Assembly (NCBI GenBank): GCA_001798075.1
Contig: MGRG01000012.1
Span: forward strand, 1-64,000
Origin: Deltaproteobacteria bacterium RIFCSPHIGHO2_01_FULL_43_49
GTDB lineage: Bacteria; UBA10199; SPLOWO2-01-44-7
DNA: 64,000 nt
Reading direction: 5' to 3'
In this document: piece by piece, positions 16,849-24,986 of the stretch
How the letters are laid out: each line of letters starts with the position of its first letter
Numbering within the stretch: position 1 is the stretch's first letter
Made by a program: the position numbers and the translations under genes
The notes under the pieces: generated by a model
Seen by the model: only the letters and a program-made list of their open reading frames with translations
Databases searched by the model: none
What the model was told of the DNA's origin: nothing

Positions 16849-16919
16849 AACTTAGGATTAGCCCTTGCCTCGGTTCTAGGATATAAGATAAGGCTTCGCA
16901 CCTACATAGGGGGAGACCT

Positions 16920-18320
16920 TTGGCACGTCAACTGAATCTCGATCGCGACAAACTCGATTCGTGCTACGAACTAGCAGCCCAAATCGTTTCACACACTGCT
17001 AAGTATTTAGACAGACACTCCAGCTCAAGTATTGAGCGGACAACGTTGACTTTGTTGGGTGTGGAGGGAGAGCATCGGGGCATCCCTTTTGCTTCGTTGA
17101 TGGTTGAAAAACTCTCCAAAGATCAACTCCGTTTGGGAGTGGCCCATTGGTGGACAAGGGCCCTTTTGGCCACCGCCGAAGAGCCAAAAAAGCTGGCGGA
17201 GCAATTGGCGAGGGGAAAACTGAAATGGAATGATCTCAAGGAGATGCCTCCCAGTGAAATTCGAAAAAAAGCGCAACAACTAGCAGAAGAAAATTTACAA
17301 AAACTGGATCAAAGCAAAAGTCTTCCTATTCAATCCATTTTTTATCAAAGGATGTTGAAACCCCCAGTGGCTTTTTATCACGATGATGTGAAAACGAGAC
17401 GATTGCTGGGAGCACTACACGATGTGAAGAAAAAAGGGGCTGCCTTTTGTGTGACAAAGGTTTCTTCAAAGGAATTTTTGAAGGAAGTTTATGAAACACA
17501 CTTTTTGAAAAGTTTTTGGCAAGAGGCAAAAGAATTTCCAATGGTGGTGACGACCCAGGGGCTTTCTGTTCCCGAACAAACTCTGATGGCTTTGCAGTTG
17601 GGTTTTCGAGCGATTGCCTTAGATGGTCTCAATAACTCTCTGGCAGGAGAAGTTGGTTTAAAGCGCTCTTTGGTGGATCTCAATTTTTCTTTGATTCTTT
17701 GTGCGAGGCTGTCGGCCAAGATTGTCAGCCGGTATTTGCCGCGTTTTAATCCTTCTCAAATGTTTTCCAATTTTCTTCTTTATGAACAGTTTGCAAGGCG
17801 CCACGAAATCAGTTTTGAAAATATCGTTTTATCTTCAGGACAAACTCAAGATAACAAAGAAAGGGAATTTGTCTCGGCTTTTGGTTTTTCCCAGTTGTTG
17901 AGGGAGGCTTTTTCGCAATCGCCGATATGGTATCGTTTATCCATTGGGGCCGATCCGTTTAATTTTTGGATTGCGGGATTGACGGGTCAAGATTGTTTAT
18001 TGATTGATGCCATGGCGGATGGCCAACTAAAGCAAGCATTGCACTATACAAAACAACTGGAAGGTTTGGGTGATGAAGTAAGCTTTAATACACATGGCAA
18101 AATTGCAAGAGAGGCTCATTTTATCTTGGATCAAACTTGGAAGTTTTTGAAACAGATTCAGCAAAAAACACTTTGGAAGGCTTTTGAAGAAGGTCTCTTG
18201 ACAATGACCCCTTCGCCTGTTGTAAATTTAGGTGAAGAGGGTGTTTTTCAAAAGTCGTATCATTATTTGAATCCAGTATGGGAGCTTTTAGAAAAGCAAC
18301 TTAAGGACTTACGCACTTAA
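16920..18320 (+). CDS. Divergent lysine 5,6-aminomutase alpha subunit-like protein
   Basis: A 466-residue protein that aligns by eye with KamD, the alpha subunit of the B12- and PLP-dependent D-lysine 5,6-aminomutase. Shared features are the N-terminal helices (LNLDRDKL, then an ER...LLGVEG segment, about 39-51), LAEQLARGKLKWNDLK and the C-terminal helical region ending in GLL. The central barrel lacks the conserved segments I would expect (for example the Gly-rich PYGATTEGFGGT region), so catalysis is doubtful. No beta subunit with a B12 domain lies in the window. It starts with TTG after AGGGGGAGA and is divergent from the receptor operon. Confidence 0.6.
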   Translation: MARQLNLDRDKLDSCYELAAQIVSHTAKYLDRHSSSSIERTTLTLLGVEGEHRGIPFASLMVEKLSKDQLRLGVAHWWTRALLATAEEPKKLAEQLARGKLKWNDLKEMPPSEIRKKAQQLAEENLQKLDQSKSLPIQSIFYQRMLKPPVAFYHDDVKTRRLLGALHDVKKKGAAFCVTKVSSKEFLKEVYETHFLKSFWQEAKEFPMVVTTQGLSVPEQTLMALQLGFRAIALDGLNNSLAGEVGLKRSLVDLNFSLILCARLSAKIVSRYLPRFNPSQMFSNFLLYEQFARRHEISFENIVLSSGQTQDNKEREFVSAFGFSQLLREAFSQSPIWYRLSIGADPFNFWIAGLTGQDCLLIDAMADGQLKQALHYTKQLEGLGDEVSFNTHGKIAREAHFILDQTWKFLKQIQQKTLWKAFEEGLLTMTPSPVVNLGEEGVFQKSYHYLNPVWELLEKQLKDLRT

Positions 18321-18359
18321 ACCCCTAAGGGGCCCCTTCGGGGCACTTAGCACTTTTTT
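18321..18359 (+). terminator. Weak stem-loop followed by a T-run
   Basis: CCCCTAAGGGGCCCCTTCGGGGC contains two small GC stems, followed by CACTTAGCACTTTTTT. It could be a weak intrinsic terminator after the aminomutase-like gene. The T-run ends just before the next start codon at 18360, leaving that gene without a clear ribosome binding site. Confidence 0.4.
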
Positions 18360-19289
18360 ATGGCAGGCATTGGCGTCATCTTAAATCCTTATTCTAGGTC
18401 GAACCGCAAAAATCCAGACAGGGCGGAACGACTAGGCTTTATTGTCGGCGATAAAGGTTCCTGCCACGCTACTCAAGATATTTCCGATGTGGAACGTCTG
18501 ACAAAAGAGTTTAAGCAAAGAGAAATCGAAGTGATCGGCATTTCCGGAGGGGATGGGACCTATCAAAAAACACTCACGACGATTGTGAATGTTTATAAAG
18601 ATGCGCCGCTTCCAAAAATTGCTTTTCTTCGTGGTGGCACAATGAATAATGTGGCAGATTGTCTCAAAATTCGGGGTACTCCCGAAACAATTTTGAGCAG
18701 ACTTATTTATCGATATCATCAGGATGTCGAATTCCAGATCGTTAATTTACCTCTGTTGAAAGTAAATAACATTTACGGATTTTTGTTTGGAAACGGTCTT
18801 TTGTATCGCTTTTTGGTCGACTTTAACAAAGTCCTAGAGCCCACCAAATTGAGAGCAGCCTGGATGTTGTTTTTCGCCATGTGTCATGCCTACTGCAACT
18901 CCAAAAGGGGTGCAGAGCTTTGTCAGCGGGTCGATGCCGATGTTTTGATCGATGGCAAACCTTGGCCATTCAAAAATTATGTCACCATTTATGCAGGAAC
19001 TGTTGAGACGTTGGGGTTGGGCTTTTTTGCTTTATATCGCACACGCACAGAGCCTGGAAAGTTTCAAATTAATGCTTTTTCAATGCCACCTAGACAAGTT
19101 GTGAATACCTTTCCAAGAATCCTGATGGGCAAGAAAGTTGGATCGGAACATTATTTAGATGCCATCGCAACGGAAGTAAAGATTCTCACCAAAGAACCGC
19201 AAGGTTTTATGTTGGATGGTGAATTGTATCCCGCTGTGTCAGAAATCAAACTCTCCCTAGGTCCCACCCTTCAGATTATTACTGGGTAA
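18360..19289 (+). CDS. Diacylglycerol kinase family lipid kinase
   Basis: A 309-residue kinase of the DAGK/sphingosine kinase/YegS fold. The ATP-binding motif GISGGDGTYQKTL lies at about 60-72 and the second nucleotide motif LRGGTMNNVADC at about 89-100. The C-terminal domain ends with FMLDGELYPA, the conserved Asp-Gly-Glu metal site. Members phosphorylate diacylglycerol, phosphatidylglycerol or other lipids. It follows the aminomutase-like gene by 39 bp. No nearby gene fixes the lipid substrate. Confidence 0.85.
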   Translation: MAGIGVILNPYSRSNRKNPDRAERLGFIVGDKGSCHATQDISDVERLTKEFKQREIEVIGISGGDGTYQKTLTTIVNVYKDAPLPKIAFLRGGTMNNVADCLKIRGTPETILSRLIYRYHQDVEFQIVNLPLLKVNNIYGFLFGNGLLYRFLVDFNKVLEPTKLRAAWMLFFAMCHAYCNSKRGAELCQRVDADVLIDGKPWPFKNYVTIYAGTVETLGLGFFALYRTRTEPGKFQINAFSMPPRQVVNTFPRILMGKKVGSEHYLDAIATEVKILTKEPQGFMLDGELYPAVSEIKLSLGPTLQIITG

Positions 19290-19332
19290 CAACTCATAGA
19301 CTTTAGAGTGAAAAAGCTTCCACTCACGACGT

Positions 19333-19532
19333 AAGGTGTGAGTCGGTGGCTCTCATTGCTGCGCCTTCCCTTTGCCTATTCGTCCCGAAATTTTGTTTGA
19401 GTGCTTAAAACAAAAATTTGGTGCTTTTCCCCTGTCAATCCCCAAATTTTTCAATCAATACAAAATTTCGCTCCTCATACGGCTCCGGTCAAAACGGCGC
19501 TTTATGCAATGAGAGCCACCTCCTTACACCTT
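19333..19532. repeat. Inverted-repeat element family E
   Basis: About 200 bp bounded by arms beginning AAGGTGT: left 19333-19359 and right 19506-19532, with a perfect 14-bp inner part (GTGGCTCTCATTGC and its complement). A second internal inverted pair, GCGCC...CGAAATTTTGT, sits inside. No coding potential is visible. The arrangement (nested inverted repeats, no ORF) fits a small non-autonomous palindromic element. It is directly followed by the family D copy. Confidence 0.65.
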
Positions 19533-19560
19533 CATCCTTGAGAGGAATGAAATCGCGCAA

Positions 19561-19748
19561 GGGCAGGACTGGGGGTGTGAAAAACATTGTGCGGGAACGA
19601 GGGCGTATCGAGTCAAACAAAATAATATTCGTTTCTGCAGATAGAGCTGACGGAGGTAAGATACTATCTGCATCTTTTGAAACGAAATTATTTTTTTGAC
19701 GAGATAGCCCGAAGTGGAGCACCGTTTTGAACACCCCCACTCCTGCCC
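19561..19748. repeat. Inverted-repeat element family D, copy 1
   Basis: A 188-bp element with terminal arms GGGCAGGACTGGGGGTGT and ACACCCCCACTCCTGCCC (17 of 18 pair). Its interior contains a long inverted repeat around AATATTCGTTTCTGCAGATAG, so it could fold into a large hairpin. A nearly identical interior occurs in opposite orientation at 60188-60378, differing at a handful of positions. It carries no gene. It occupies most of the gene-free stretch 19290-19795 together with element E. Confidence 0.8.
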
Positions 19749-19795
19749 GAAAGCGATCGACCCAGTTTCGAACCCGCTCGTTTTTATTTTCCGTT

Positions 19796-20509
19796 CTAAG
19801 CGAGGCGATTGTGATGAGTAACGGCCCATTCTTCTTGGGCCAGTTGGTAGCTCTCTTTGGAGCCGATGTCGCGCCAGTAACCTTCATGAACAAAGGCCGA
19901 AATGGCTTTTACTTTTTGCATGAGGGGAGCAATGCCATCGAGAATCAGGTTAGACGGTTTTTCTGATAGAGTTGAAAAAATAGGAGGGCTTAAGACAGTA
20001 AGCCCCGTAAACAGATGATCTCCCACGTCGATATTAAGCAGTCTTTTGTTTCCCACTTGAAGTCTTGTATAGCCTTCTTGCCACGGGGCTACGACTAGTG
20101 TTGCTGGTGATTTTTGTTCCGCATGAAATTGAGAGAGTTCATTTAAATCACAGTTGATCAACGTATCGCTATTCAAAGTAAAAAATGCCTCTTCATTTTT
20201 GAAATGACTTTCTACTTTTTTTAATCCACCGGCTGTGCCTAAAAGTTTTTCTTCGTGTGAATAACGAATTTTAAGCCCATATTTTTTCCCATCGCCGACA
20301 TGTTGCTCAATTTTTTCACCCAAATAATGCAAATTAATTACCACCTCTTCCACACCAAATTTTTTCAAATAAGAAAGTGAATAGTCGATGATGGGGCGAT
20401 TGCCCAAAGGCAAGAGGGGTTTCGGATTTTTCTCAGTCAAGGGTTTTAAACGTTCCCCCAACCCCGCTGCAAAAAGAAAGGCCTTTTTAATATTTTTTGA
20501 TGAGGTCAT
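19796..20509 (-). CDS. Sugar-1-phosphate nucleotidyltransferase, MurU-like
   Basis: A 237-residue nucleotidyltransferase. The signature FLFAAGLGERLKPLTEKNPK with PKPLLPLGNRP (about 10-39) is clear, followed by the Mg-binding TLNSDTLIN (about 105-113) and a C-terminal HEGYWRDIGSKESY (about 215-228). The closest family is the MurNAc-1-phosphate uridylyltransferase MurU group. Overlap by 23 bp with an AmgK-like kinase strongly supports the peptidoglycan recycling route MurNAc to MurNAc-1-P to UDP-MurNAc. This route normally bypasses de novo UDP-MurNAc synthesis. Confidence 0.85.
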   Translation of the reverse strand: MTSSKNIKKAFLFAAGLGERLKPLTEKNPKPLLPLGNRPIIDYSLSYLKKFGVEEVVINLHYLGEKIEQHVGDGKKYGLKIRYSHEEKLLGTAGGLKKVESHFKNEEAFFTLNSDTLINCDLNELSQFHAEQKSPATLVVAPWQEGYTRLQVGNKRLLNIDVGDHLFTGLTVLSPPIFSTLSEKPSNLILDGIAPLMQKVKAISAFVHEGYWRDIGSKESYQLAQEEWAVTHHNRLA

Positions 20510-21503
20510 AGAGTCCGTTGTATTCTGGAAGCCTTGCCAATGCCTGTTTTACATAACCCATGGATGTTGGGATGAATTTCAGAAAATCAGGATTCTTTTT
20601 TACATGATCGATAAAAACAAACCGCCCGGAGTCTTTGAGTTTGCGCTGCACCGTTTGCAGATCAAAAGCCCTCCGTAATTTTTTGATATGCCAACCCTGC
20701 TGCCCGCCATAATATTCGAGCAGCTCTTCCAAATAATCGGTCACATCAAAATAGGAATCCCTCAGCAAACTGACCAGATCATAAACATCGGGCCCCAAAA
20801 GGGCATCCTGAAAATCGGTCATGGTGAGTTGGTTGTTGTGGACCATCAGATTACTTCCTTGAAAGTCACGGTGTGTAAATACTTGCGGCATCGCACAGAG
20901 TTCTTGCGTAATTTTCCTCGTCTCCTTTATGAAAATATCTTTGTCCTCAGCTGATGGCTGACAGCTGACAGCTGACAGCTGAAAGTAGTATTCAAGGAAA
21001 TGATCAAACTCCCAGTTAAAAAGGGTGGCGTCAAAAGAGCGTTGATAGGCGATACAACTTGTGCTGATGTGCTGATGTGCTGATGTGCTGATGTCTTTTG
21101 AAGTTTTGTTTTGTAAAATCACTAGGAGATCGAGGGCTTTTTTGTACCATTTTTTAATATCATTGGGCTGAGCCGTTTTAACAGTGTCCCAAAGTTTTGT
21201 GTCGCCTAAATCATTCAGGATAATCCAGCGATCCTCTTCGCTAAACAGTTTGATTTCGGGGACAGGAAGCCCTAATGATTTGAGATAGCGCTGGACATTA
21301 ATATAAGAAAGCTCCTTCGGTTTTTCTTTTAAATTTGTGATTTCCTCCGAGACACTCATTTTACCTTCTGGCATCGCCATCAAAATAAAAGTCTCATCGC
21401 CTTGTGAAAAAACCCGATAAAAAGTTCGGTAAGAAGCCCCTCCATAGAGTTTCGTTACCTTGATAACAGGCTTACCTAGAAGTTGAGTTAATCTTGCTTC
21501 CAT
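20487..21503 (-). CDS. Anomeric MurNAc/GlcNAc kinase-like phosphotransferase (AmgK-like)
   Basis: A 338-residue member of the aminoglycoside phosphotransferase fold. The catalytic loop THRDFQGSNLMV (about 211-222) and DFQDALLGPDVYDLVSLL (about 231-248) match AmgK, which phosphorylates the anomeric position of MurNAc. It feeds the overlapping MurU-like gene. Two in-frame low-complexity inserts, STSAHQHISTS (about 137-147) and QLSAVSCQPSA (about 175-185), are encoded by octamer and heptamer repeats and appear to be insertions between structural elements. The gene is preceded by an AT-rich repeat with no Shine-Dalgarno. Confidence 0.82.
   Translation of the reverse strand: MEARLTQLLGKPVIKVTKLYGGASYRTFYRVFSQGDETFILMAMPEGKMSVSEEITNLKEKPKELSYINVQRYLKSLGLPVPEIKLFSEEDRWIILNDLGDTKLWDTVKTAQPNDIKKWYKKALDLLVILQNKTSKDISTSAHQHISTSCIAYQRSFDATLFNWEFDHFLEYYFQLSAVSCQPSAEDKDIFIKETRKITQELCAMPQVFTHRDFQGSNLMVHNNQLTMTDFQDALLGPDVYDLVSLLRDSYFDVTDYLEELLEYYGGQQGWHIKKLRRAFDLQTVQRKLKDSGRFVFIDHVKKNPDFLKFIPTSMGYVKQALARLPEYNGLYDLIKKY
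20947..20985 (-). repeat. Heptamer microrepeat inside the AmgK-like gene (QLSAVSC type)
   Basis: Tandem GCTGACA heptamers (plus-strand), at least three units with a diverged fourth. On the coding strand they read QLSAVSCQPSA. The coding orientation is the stop-free one; the opposite strand would give TGA. The insertion sits between two helical segments of the kinase. Confidence 0.8.
21058..21096 (-). repeat. Octamer microrepeat inside the AmgK-like gene (HQHIST type)
   Basis: Four tandem GTGCTGAT octamers (plus-strand), read on the minus strand as DISTSAHQHISTS. The coding orientation is stop-free, whereas the other strand contains TGA. It is the second in-frame microrepeat in the same gene. 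Confidence 0.8.
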
Positions 21504-21568
21504 AGAAATTCTAAATTCTAATATCTAAATTCTAAACAAATTCCAAATTCTAAATTCCCTAAATTCGT
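21504..21568. repeat. Microrepeat family G, copy 3, upstream of the AmgK-like gene
   Basis: AT-rich tract of TCTAAATTC and CTAAACAAATTCC units immediately upstream of the start codon at 21503. It replaces the position of a ribosome binding site. It is related to the repeats at 14797-14848, 16740-16848 and 35146-35279. Confidence 0.7.
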
Positions 21569-21574
21569 TCCTGT

Positions 21575-21670
21575 GTGGGGGCGGAGGGGTGGCCCGGAGT
21601 GTTTGTCGTGGGGTTTAGTTAGGGGCCCCCACGAAAACACGCAGGGACAGGACCCCGAAGCCCCCAACCC
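21575..21670 (-). repeat. Hairpin element family A, copy 1 (intergenic)
   Basis: Core GTGTTTTCGTGGGGGCCCCT with TAACTAAACCCCACGACAAAC in the minus orientation, with imperfect GC-rich arms (GTGGGGGCGGAGGGG and its partial complement). The same core occurs at six further places. This copy has the CTAACTAAACC form with TAA in the frame used by coding copies. Confidence 0.75.
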
Positions 21671-21673
21671 AAT

Positions 21674-22060
21674 TTAAGGATTCACAGTAAATTGTATATC
21701 GGCATTGCTCGTCAATTCAAAAACAGTTACAAAAATTCCTGATGCCCCTGTTGAGGCACCGCTTGGCACATTGAAAGTTAACGATTCCACCTCCCCATTG
21801 GTTGGTGGGTCTACCAGGGCATAAGTTTGAGCAGTTGTGGCAGTCCCCCCGACTGTAATCACATTCACAGCAGCCTCTGAAGAAAATCCAAAGCCAAAGA
21901 TGGTTATTGTTTCTCCGGTGCTGCCACTTGTTGGGCTCACTCTTTTGATAACAGGACTTGATTGGATCGCGACGGAAGGAGGCGAAGAGAGGGGATCGGC
22001 TGTCGACCCACATCCGCCAAGAATAAGAAGGGCTAAAATGAGACCAAAATATCTTTGCAT
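21674..22060 (-). CDS. IPT/TIG-domain lipoprotein
   Basis: A 128-residue lipoprotein. The signal and lipobox are ILALLILGGCGST (about 8-20, Cys at about 17). After a short proline-rich spacer comes one IPT/TIG fold: PVIKRVSPTSGSTGETITIFG (about 36-56), then FSSEAAVNVITVGGTAT and the final strand. IPT/TIG domains are immunoglobulin-like and occur on cell surface proteins. It is monocistronic, convergent with nothing and divergent from lexA. Function is unknown. Confidence 0.78.
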   Translation of the reverse strand: MQRYFGLILALLILGGCGSTADPLSSPPSVAIQSSPVIKRVSPTSGSTGETITIFGFGFSSEAAVNVITVGGTATTAQTYALVDPPTNGEVESLTFNVPSGASTGASGIFVTVFELTSNADIQFTVNP

Positions 22061-22121
22061 GGAAGGGGACCATAAAGAAAAGTGGCGAGAACTTCAACGC
22101 TTTTTAAATTTCCCTGGACTT

Positions 22122-22136
22122 TCGAATTATATTCGA
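22122..22136. promoter_or_regulatory. Palindrome upstream of lexA, candidate LexA operator
   Basis: TCGAATTATATTCGA is a 6-3-6 palindrome 13 bp before the lexA start codon. LexA boxes vary between phyla, so identity with a SOS box is inference. Its position at the promoter of an autoregulated repressor supports it. A matching site elsewhere in the window was not noticed. Confidence 0.5.
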
Positions 22137-22149
22137 GTATCTTTCAATC

Positions 22150-22752
22150 ATGCTTTCCAAGAGACAAAAAGAAGTCTATGATTTTATTCATAAATTTCTT
22201 GAAAAGCATGGTTATGCCCCAAGCCTAGAAGAGATTGCCAATCACTTTAAACTCTCCGCCGTCTCTACAGTTCATCATCATGTGGGAGAACTCGTTAAAA
22301 AAGGGCTCCTCAACAAACGTTGGAATACGAATCGTTCTTTGGAGGTGGTTGGACACACGGCCACTTTGGCGATGGTTGTCCCTTTGTTGGGTGTGATCGC
22401 TGCAGGAAAACCAATCGAGGCAATAGAACAACAAGAAACAATCGAACTCCCTCCGTCACTGATTGGCCGCAAAGATACTTATGTTTTGAAAGTGCAGGGC
22501 AACTCCATGATCGAAGAACACATTCGCGATGGCGACTATGTAGTGGTGGAGAAACGCGACACTGCAAACAATGGTGAAACAGTCGTAGCCCTCATTAATG
22601 ATAGCGAAGCAACGCTCAAGAAATTTTATCGGGAAAAAGGGGGGATGATTCGATTGCAACCAGCCAATCCCACCATGGCCGCCATTTATTGTCGTGAAGA
22701 AGAGTGTGTCATTCAAGGTGTCGTGATTGCAATTTTACGAAAGTTTAGATGA
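22150..22752 (+). CDS. lexA: LexA SOS repressor
   Basis: A 200-residue transcriptional repressor of the SOS response, full length. Residues 1-65 form the winged HTH (RQKEVYDFIHKFLEKHGYAP, SLEEIANHFKLSAVSTVHHH). The self-cleavage site is Ala85-Gly86 in VIAAGKPIEA. The catalytic Ser119 is in QGNSMIEEHIRDGDYVVV and the Lys157 lies in EATLKKFY. It overlaps dinB by the last codon, so the two form a lexA-dinB operon. A palindrome just upstream may be its operator. Confidence 0.96.
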   Translation: MLSKRQKEVYDFIHKFLEKHGYAPSLEEIANHFKLSAVSTVHHHVGELVKKGLLNKRWNTNRSLEVVGHTATLAMVVPLLGVIAAGKPIEAIEQQETIELPPSLIGRKDTYVLKVQGNSMIEEHIRDGDYVVVEKRDTANNGETVVALINDSEATLKKFYREKGGMIRLQPANPTMAAIYCREEECVIQGVVIAILRKFR

Positions 22753-23984
22753 TGAAAAATTTTTCACCTTTTCAGTGTGAAAAGAAACTCCAGATTAGGC
22801 CACGCGCTGTGGCAGTGGTTCGCGGCGGCAATCGTGTCTTTCTCCATGTCGATCTCGATGCCTTTTTTGCCTCCGTTGAACAAATCAAAAATCCAAAACT
22901 CAAAGGAAAACCGGTCATTGTTGGCGGGCGTAATTCCAGGCGCGGCGTTGTGGCCGCTGCATCCTATGAGGCAAAACGTTTTGGAGTTGAAACCGGAATG
23001 CCTTGGATGCAAGCCAAGCAGAAATGCCCCACCGCCGTCTTTTTGCCAGCCGATTTTGATGCCTATGCTGATTATTCTAAAAAGGTCCAAAATATTTTGG
23101 AAACAATGACTCCTGTTGTGGCGCAAGCCTCCATCGACGAGGCCTATGTCGATTTGACCGGTTGTGAACGCATTTATGGAACACCTCGCCAAGCTGCAGA
23201 AAAAATTCATCAGGCAATTTTAAATCAGACAGGGCTTGAGGCCTCCATTGGGATTGCTGGTTCGCAATCGGTTGCGAAGATGGCATCCAAACTCGCAAAA
23301 CCTTGCGGGATGATGGAAGTCCCAAAAGGGGCCGAGGAAAAATTTTTAGCACCCATGCCCGTTGAAGCCATGCCAGGCATTGGTTTTCAAATTGGCGAAC
23401 GCCTTCGGGGAATGGGGATTTTGACTCTGGGCCAATTGGCAGCCATTCCTCCCAATTTATTGCGCGCTTCGTTTGGCATTTACGGCCCCTTTTTGCGGGC
23501 CAAAGCAAGAGGGGAAGACACTTGGGAGTTAGAAGTGACCGAGGTGATCAAGTCGATTGGGAAACAAGAAACTTTGGAACAAGATGTCAGTGATTGGCCC
23601 GTCATCAAACAAAAATTATTTGAATTGATAGAAAAAGTCGGTAGGAAACTCCGTGAGGAAAATTTGTATGCAAGACGTGTTGTTGTTTTTGTCCGTTATG
23701 CCGATTTTTCAGGTGAGGCGACTTCTAAGACGTTGAGGGAGCCCAGTTCTTTTGATCGTGTTTTATTTAATCATGCCGCAGAGTTGATGCAACCGTTGGT
23801 TGAAAATAAGAAACCGATTCGCTTAGTCGGTTTTTCCGCTCAGGAACTTGTTAAACAACCCCCCCAACTTGACTTGTTTCGTACCCCTAAGGCCCTCCGC
23901 TGGGAGCGGTTTTATAATAGTTTGGATAAGGTCCGAAATCAATTTGGATCAAAAACCCTTCACTTTTGTCTCAAATTATTTTAA
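22749..23984 (+). CDS. dinB: DNA polymerase IV (Y family)
   Basis: A 411-residue lesion-bypass polymerase. The palm motif FLHVDLDAFFASVEQ (about 31-45) contains the catalytic Asp residues, and ASIDEAYVDLTG (about 125-136) the third carboxylate. The fingers, thumb with helix-hairpin-helix (MPGIGFQIGERLRGMG) and little-finger region follow. The N-terminus has about 30 residues before the palm, longer than usual; an internal start is possible. Translational coupling with lexA places it under SOS control. It ends in a beta-clamp-binding-like QPPQLDLF. Confidence 0.94.
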   Translation: MMKNFSPFQCEKKLQIRPRAVAVVRGGNRVFLHVDLDAFFASVEQIKNPKLKGKPVIVGGRNSRRGVVAAASYEAKRFGVETGMPWMQAKQKCPTAVFLPADFDAYADYSKKVQNILETMTPVVAQASIDEAYVDLTGCERIYGTPRQAAEKIHQAILNQTGLEASIGIAGSQSVAKMASKLAKPCGMMEVPKGAEEKFLAPMPVEAMPGIGFQIGERLRGMGILTLGQLAAIPPNLLRASFGIYGPFLRAKARGEDTWELEVTEVIKSIGKQETLEQDVSDWPVIKQKLFELIEKVGRKLREENLYARRVVVFVRYADFSGEATSKTLREPSSFDRVLFNHAAELMQPLVENKKPIRLVGFSAQELVKQPPQLDLFRTPKALRWERFYNSLDKVRNQFGSKTLHFCLKLF

Positions 23985-23993
23985 GTGTAGTTA

Positions 23994-24986
23994 ATGTTCC
24001 AGCCACCCGTTTTTTTAAAAAGTTCCGTTTTGCAATCCTATTTTGGCGCTTATTTTCCGACTTGCTGTTGTGCACCCACCAAAAGGGAACAAATCACTCT
24101 CCCTGACGAAGAGGATATGACCTTTGAATATTTCATTAGCCCTCCTCGCGATCCTCAAAAGAACAATCACTACGTTATTTTGCTACATGGTTGGTTGGGC
24201 AATGCCATGATTCCGTATATGAAAGACATGACCAATCAGGCCTACAAAGAAGGTTTTGGCGTCATTCGCATCAATCAACGAGATCATGGTGGCAATGAAG
24301 CGCTGACAAAAAAACCGTTTCACACCGCACGTCACAAGGAAGTGAGCCTTTTGATTGACGCTATCGTCAAAGAACACAATGTCGAAAGTTATAGTCTTGT
24401 CGGATTTTCAGTAGGGGCGAGCACTGCTTTAAGAATTGCCTCCTTAAAACAAGATCTGAGGTTGAAGACGATTGTCGCCATTTCTCCTTACGCGCATCTT
24501 GAAAAGGCGTTGACCAATATTGATAACAATTCAGCGGTGCAAAGGCGTTTTTTATACCGTCGTTTGATTCGCCAGATGAAACGCAAAACCAAAGTTTATC
24601 CTAATCTTTATCAGTTTGATTTTCTGGAAGGGGTTCCCAAAAGATGTTTGGAAACAATTCGTCTGTTGGCCACCCATCATTATGGTTTTAGGAGCGCCGA
24701 AGAATATTTTGCGGCTAGTGATTTAACAAATTTTCCGCTGCAAAATATTCATGTTCCTCTTTTGGTCATTGCTTCCCATGACGATCCGATTTCCGATATT
24801 CCCAATCTTAAAACACTCAACTGGCCCAAAAATGCTCAATTTCTCTTCACAGAAAAGGGGGGACATGTCGGTTTTGTCAGTCGAAAACGCTTGCCAACCG
24901 GTAGTTTTCGATGGGCACAGTATCAGGCAGTAAAGTTTATTCAGCTTCAAACATTAAATCGGAACAAAACAATATCTCCATCTTGA
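23994..24986 (+). CDS. Alpha/beta hydrolase
   Basis: A 330-residue serine hydrolase. The nucleophile elbow is GFSVGAS (about 140-146), the oxyanion region is LLHGWLGNAM (about 63-72), the acid lies in ASHDDPISD (about 262-270) and the His in EKGGHVGFV (about 289-297). Family resemblance is to YheT/ABHD1-like esterases acting on lipids or short-chain esters. It starts 9 bp after dinB and probably shares its transcript. The end overlaps the convergent ychF gene by 40 bp. The physiological substrate is unknown. Confidence 0.85.
   Translation: MFQPPVFLKSSVLQSYFGAYFPTCCCAPTKREQITLPDEEDMTFEYFISPPRDPQKNNHYVILLHGWLGNAMIPYMKDMTNQAYKEGFGVIRINQRDHGGNEALTKKPFHTARHKEVSLLIDAIVKEHNVESYSLVGFSVGASTALRIASLKQDLRLKTIVAISPYAHLEKALTNIDNNSAVQRRFLYRRLIRQMKRKTKVYPNLYQFDFLEGVPKRCLETIRLLATHHYGFRSAEEYFAASDLTNFPLQNIHVPLLVIASHDDPISDIPNLKTLNWPKNAQFLFTEKGGHVGFVSRKRLPTGSFRWAQYQAVKFIQLQTLNRNKTISPS

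Noticed and set aside
16849-16919. Cobalamin riboswitch before the receptor operon
   Set aside because: The divergent spacer is only 71 bp and lacks a recognisable B12 box, too short for the aptamer.
20940-21100. Tandem repeats in the AmgK-like gene considered as a CRISPR-like array
   Set aside because: Units are 7 and 8 bp without spacers; they are microsatellite-like coding repeats. No CRISPR array or cas gene was seen anywhere in the window.
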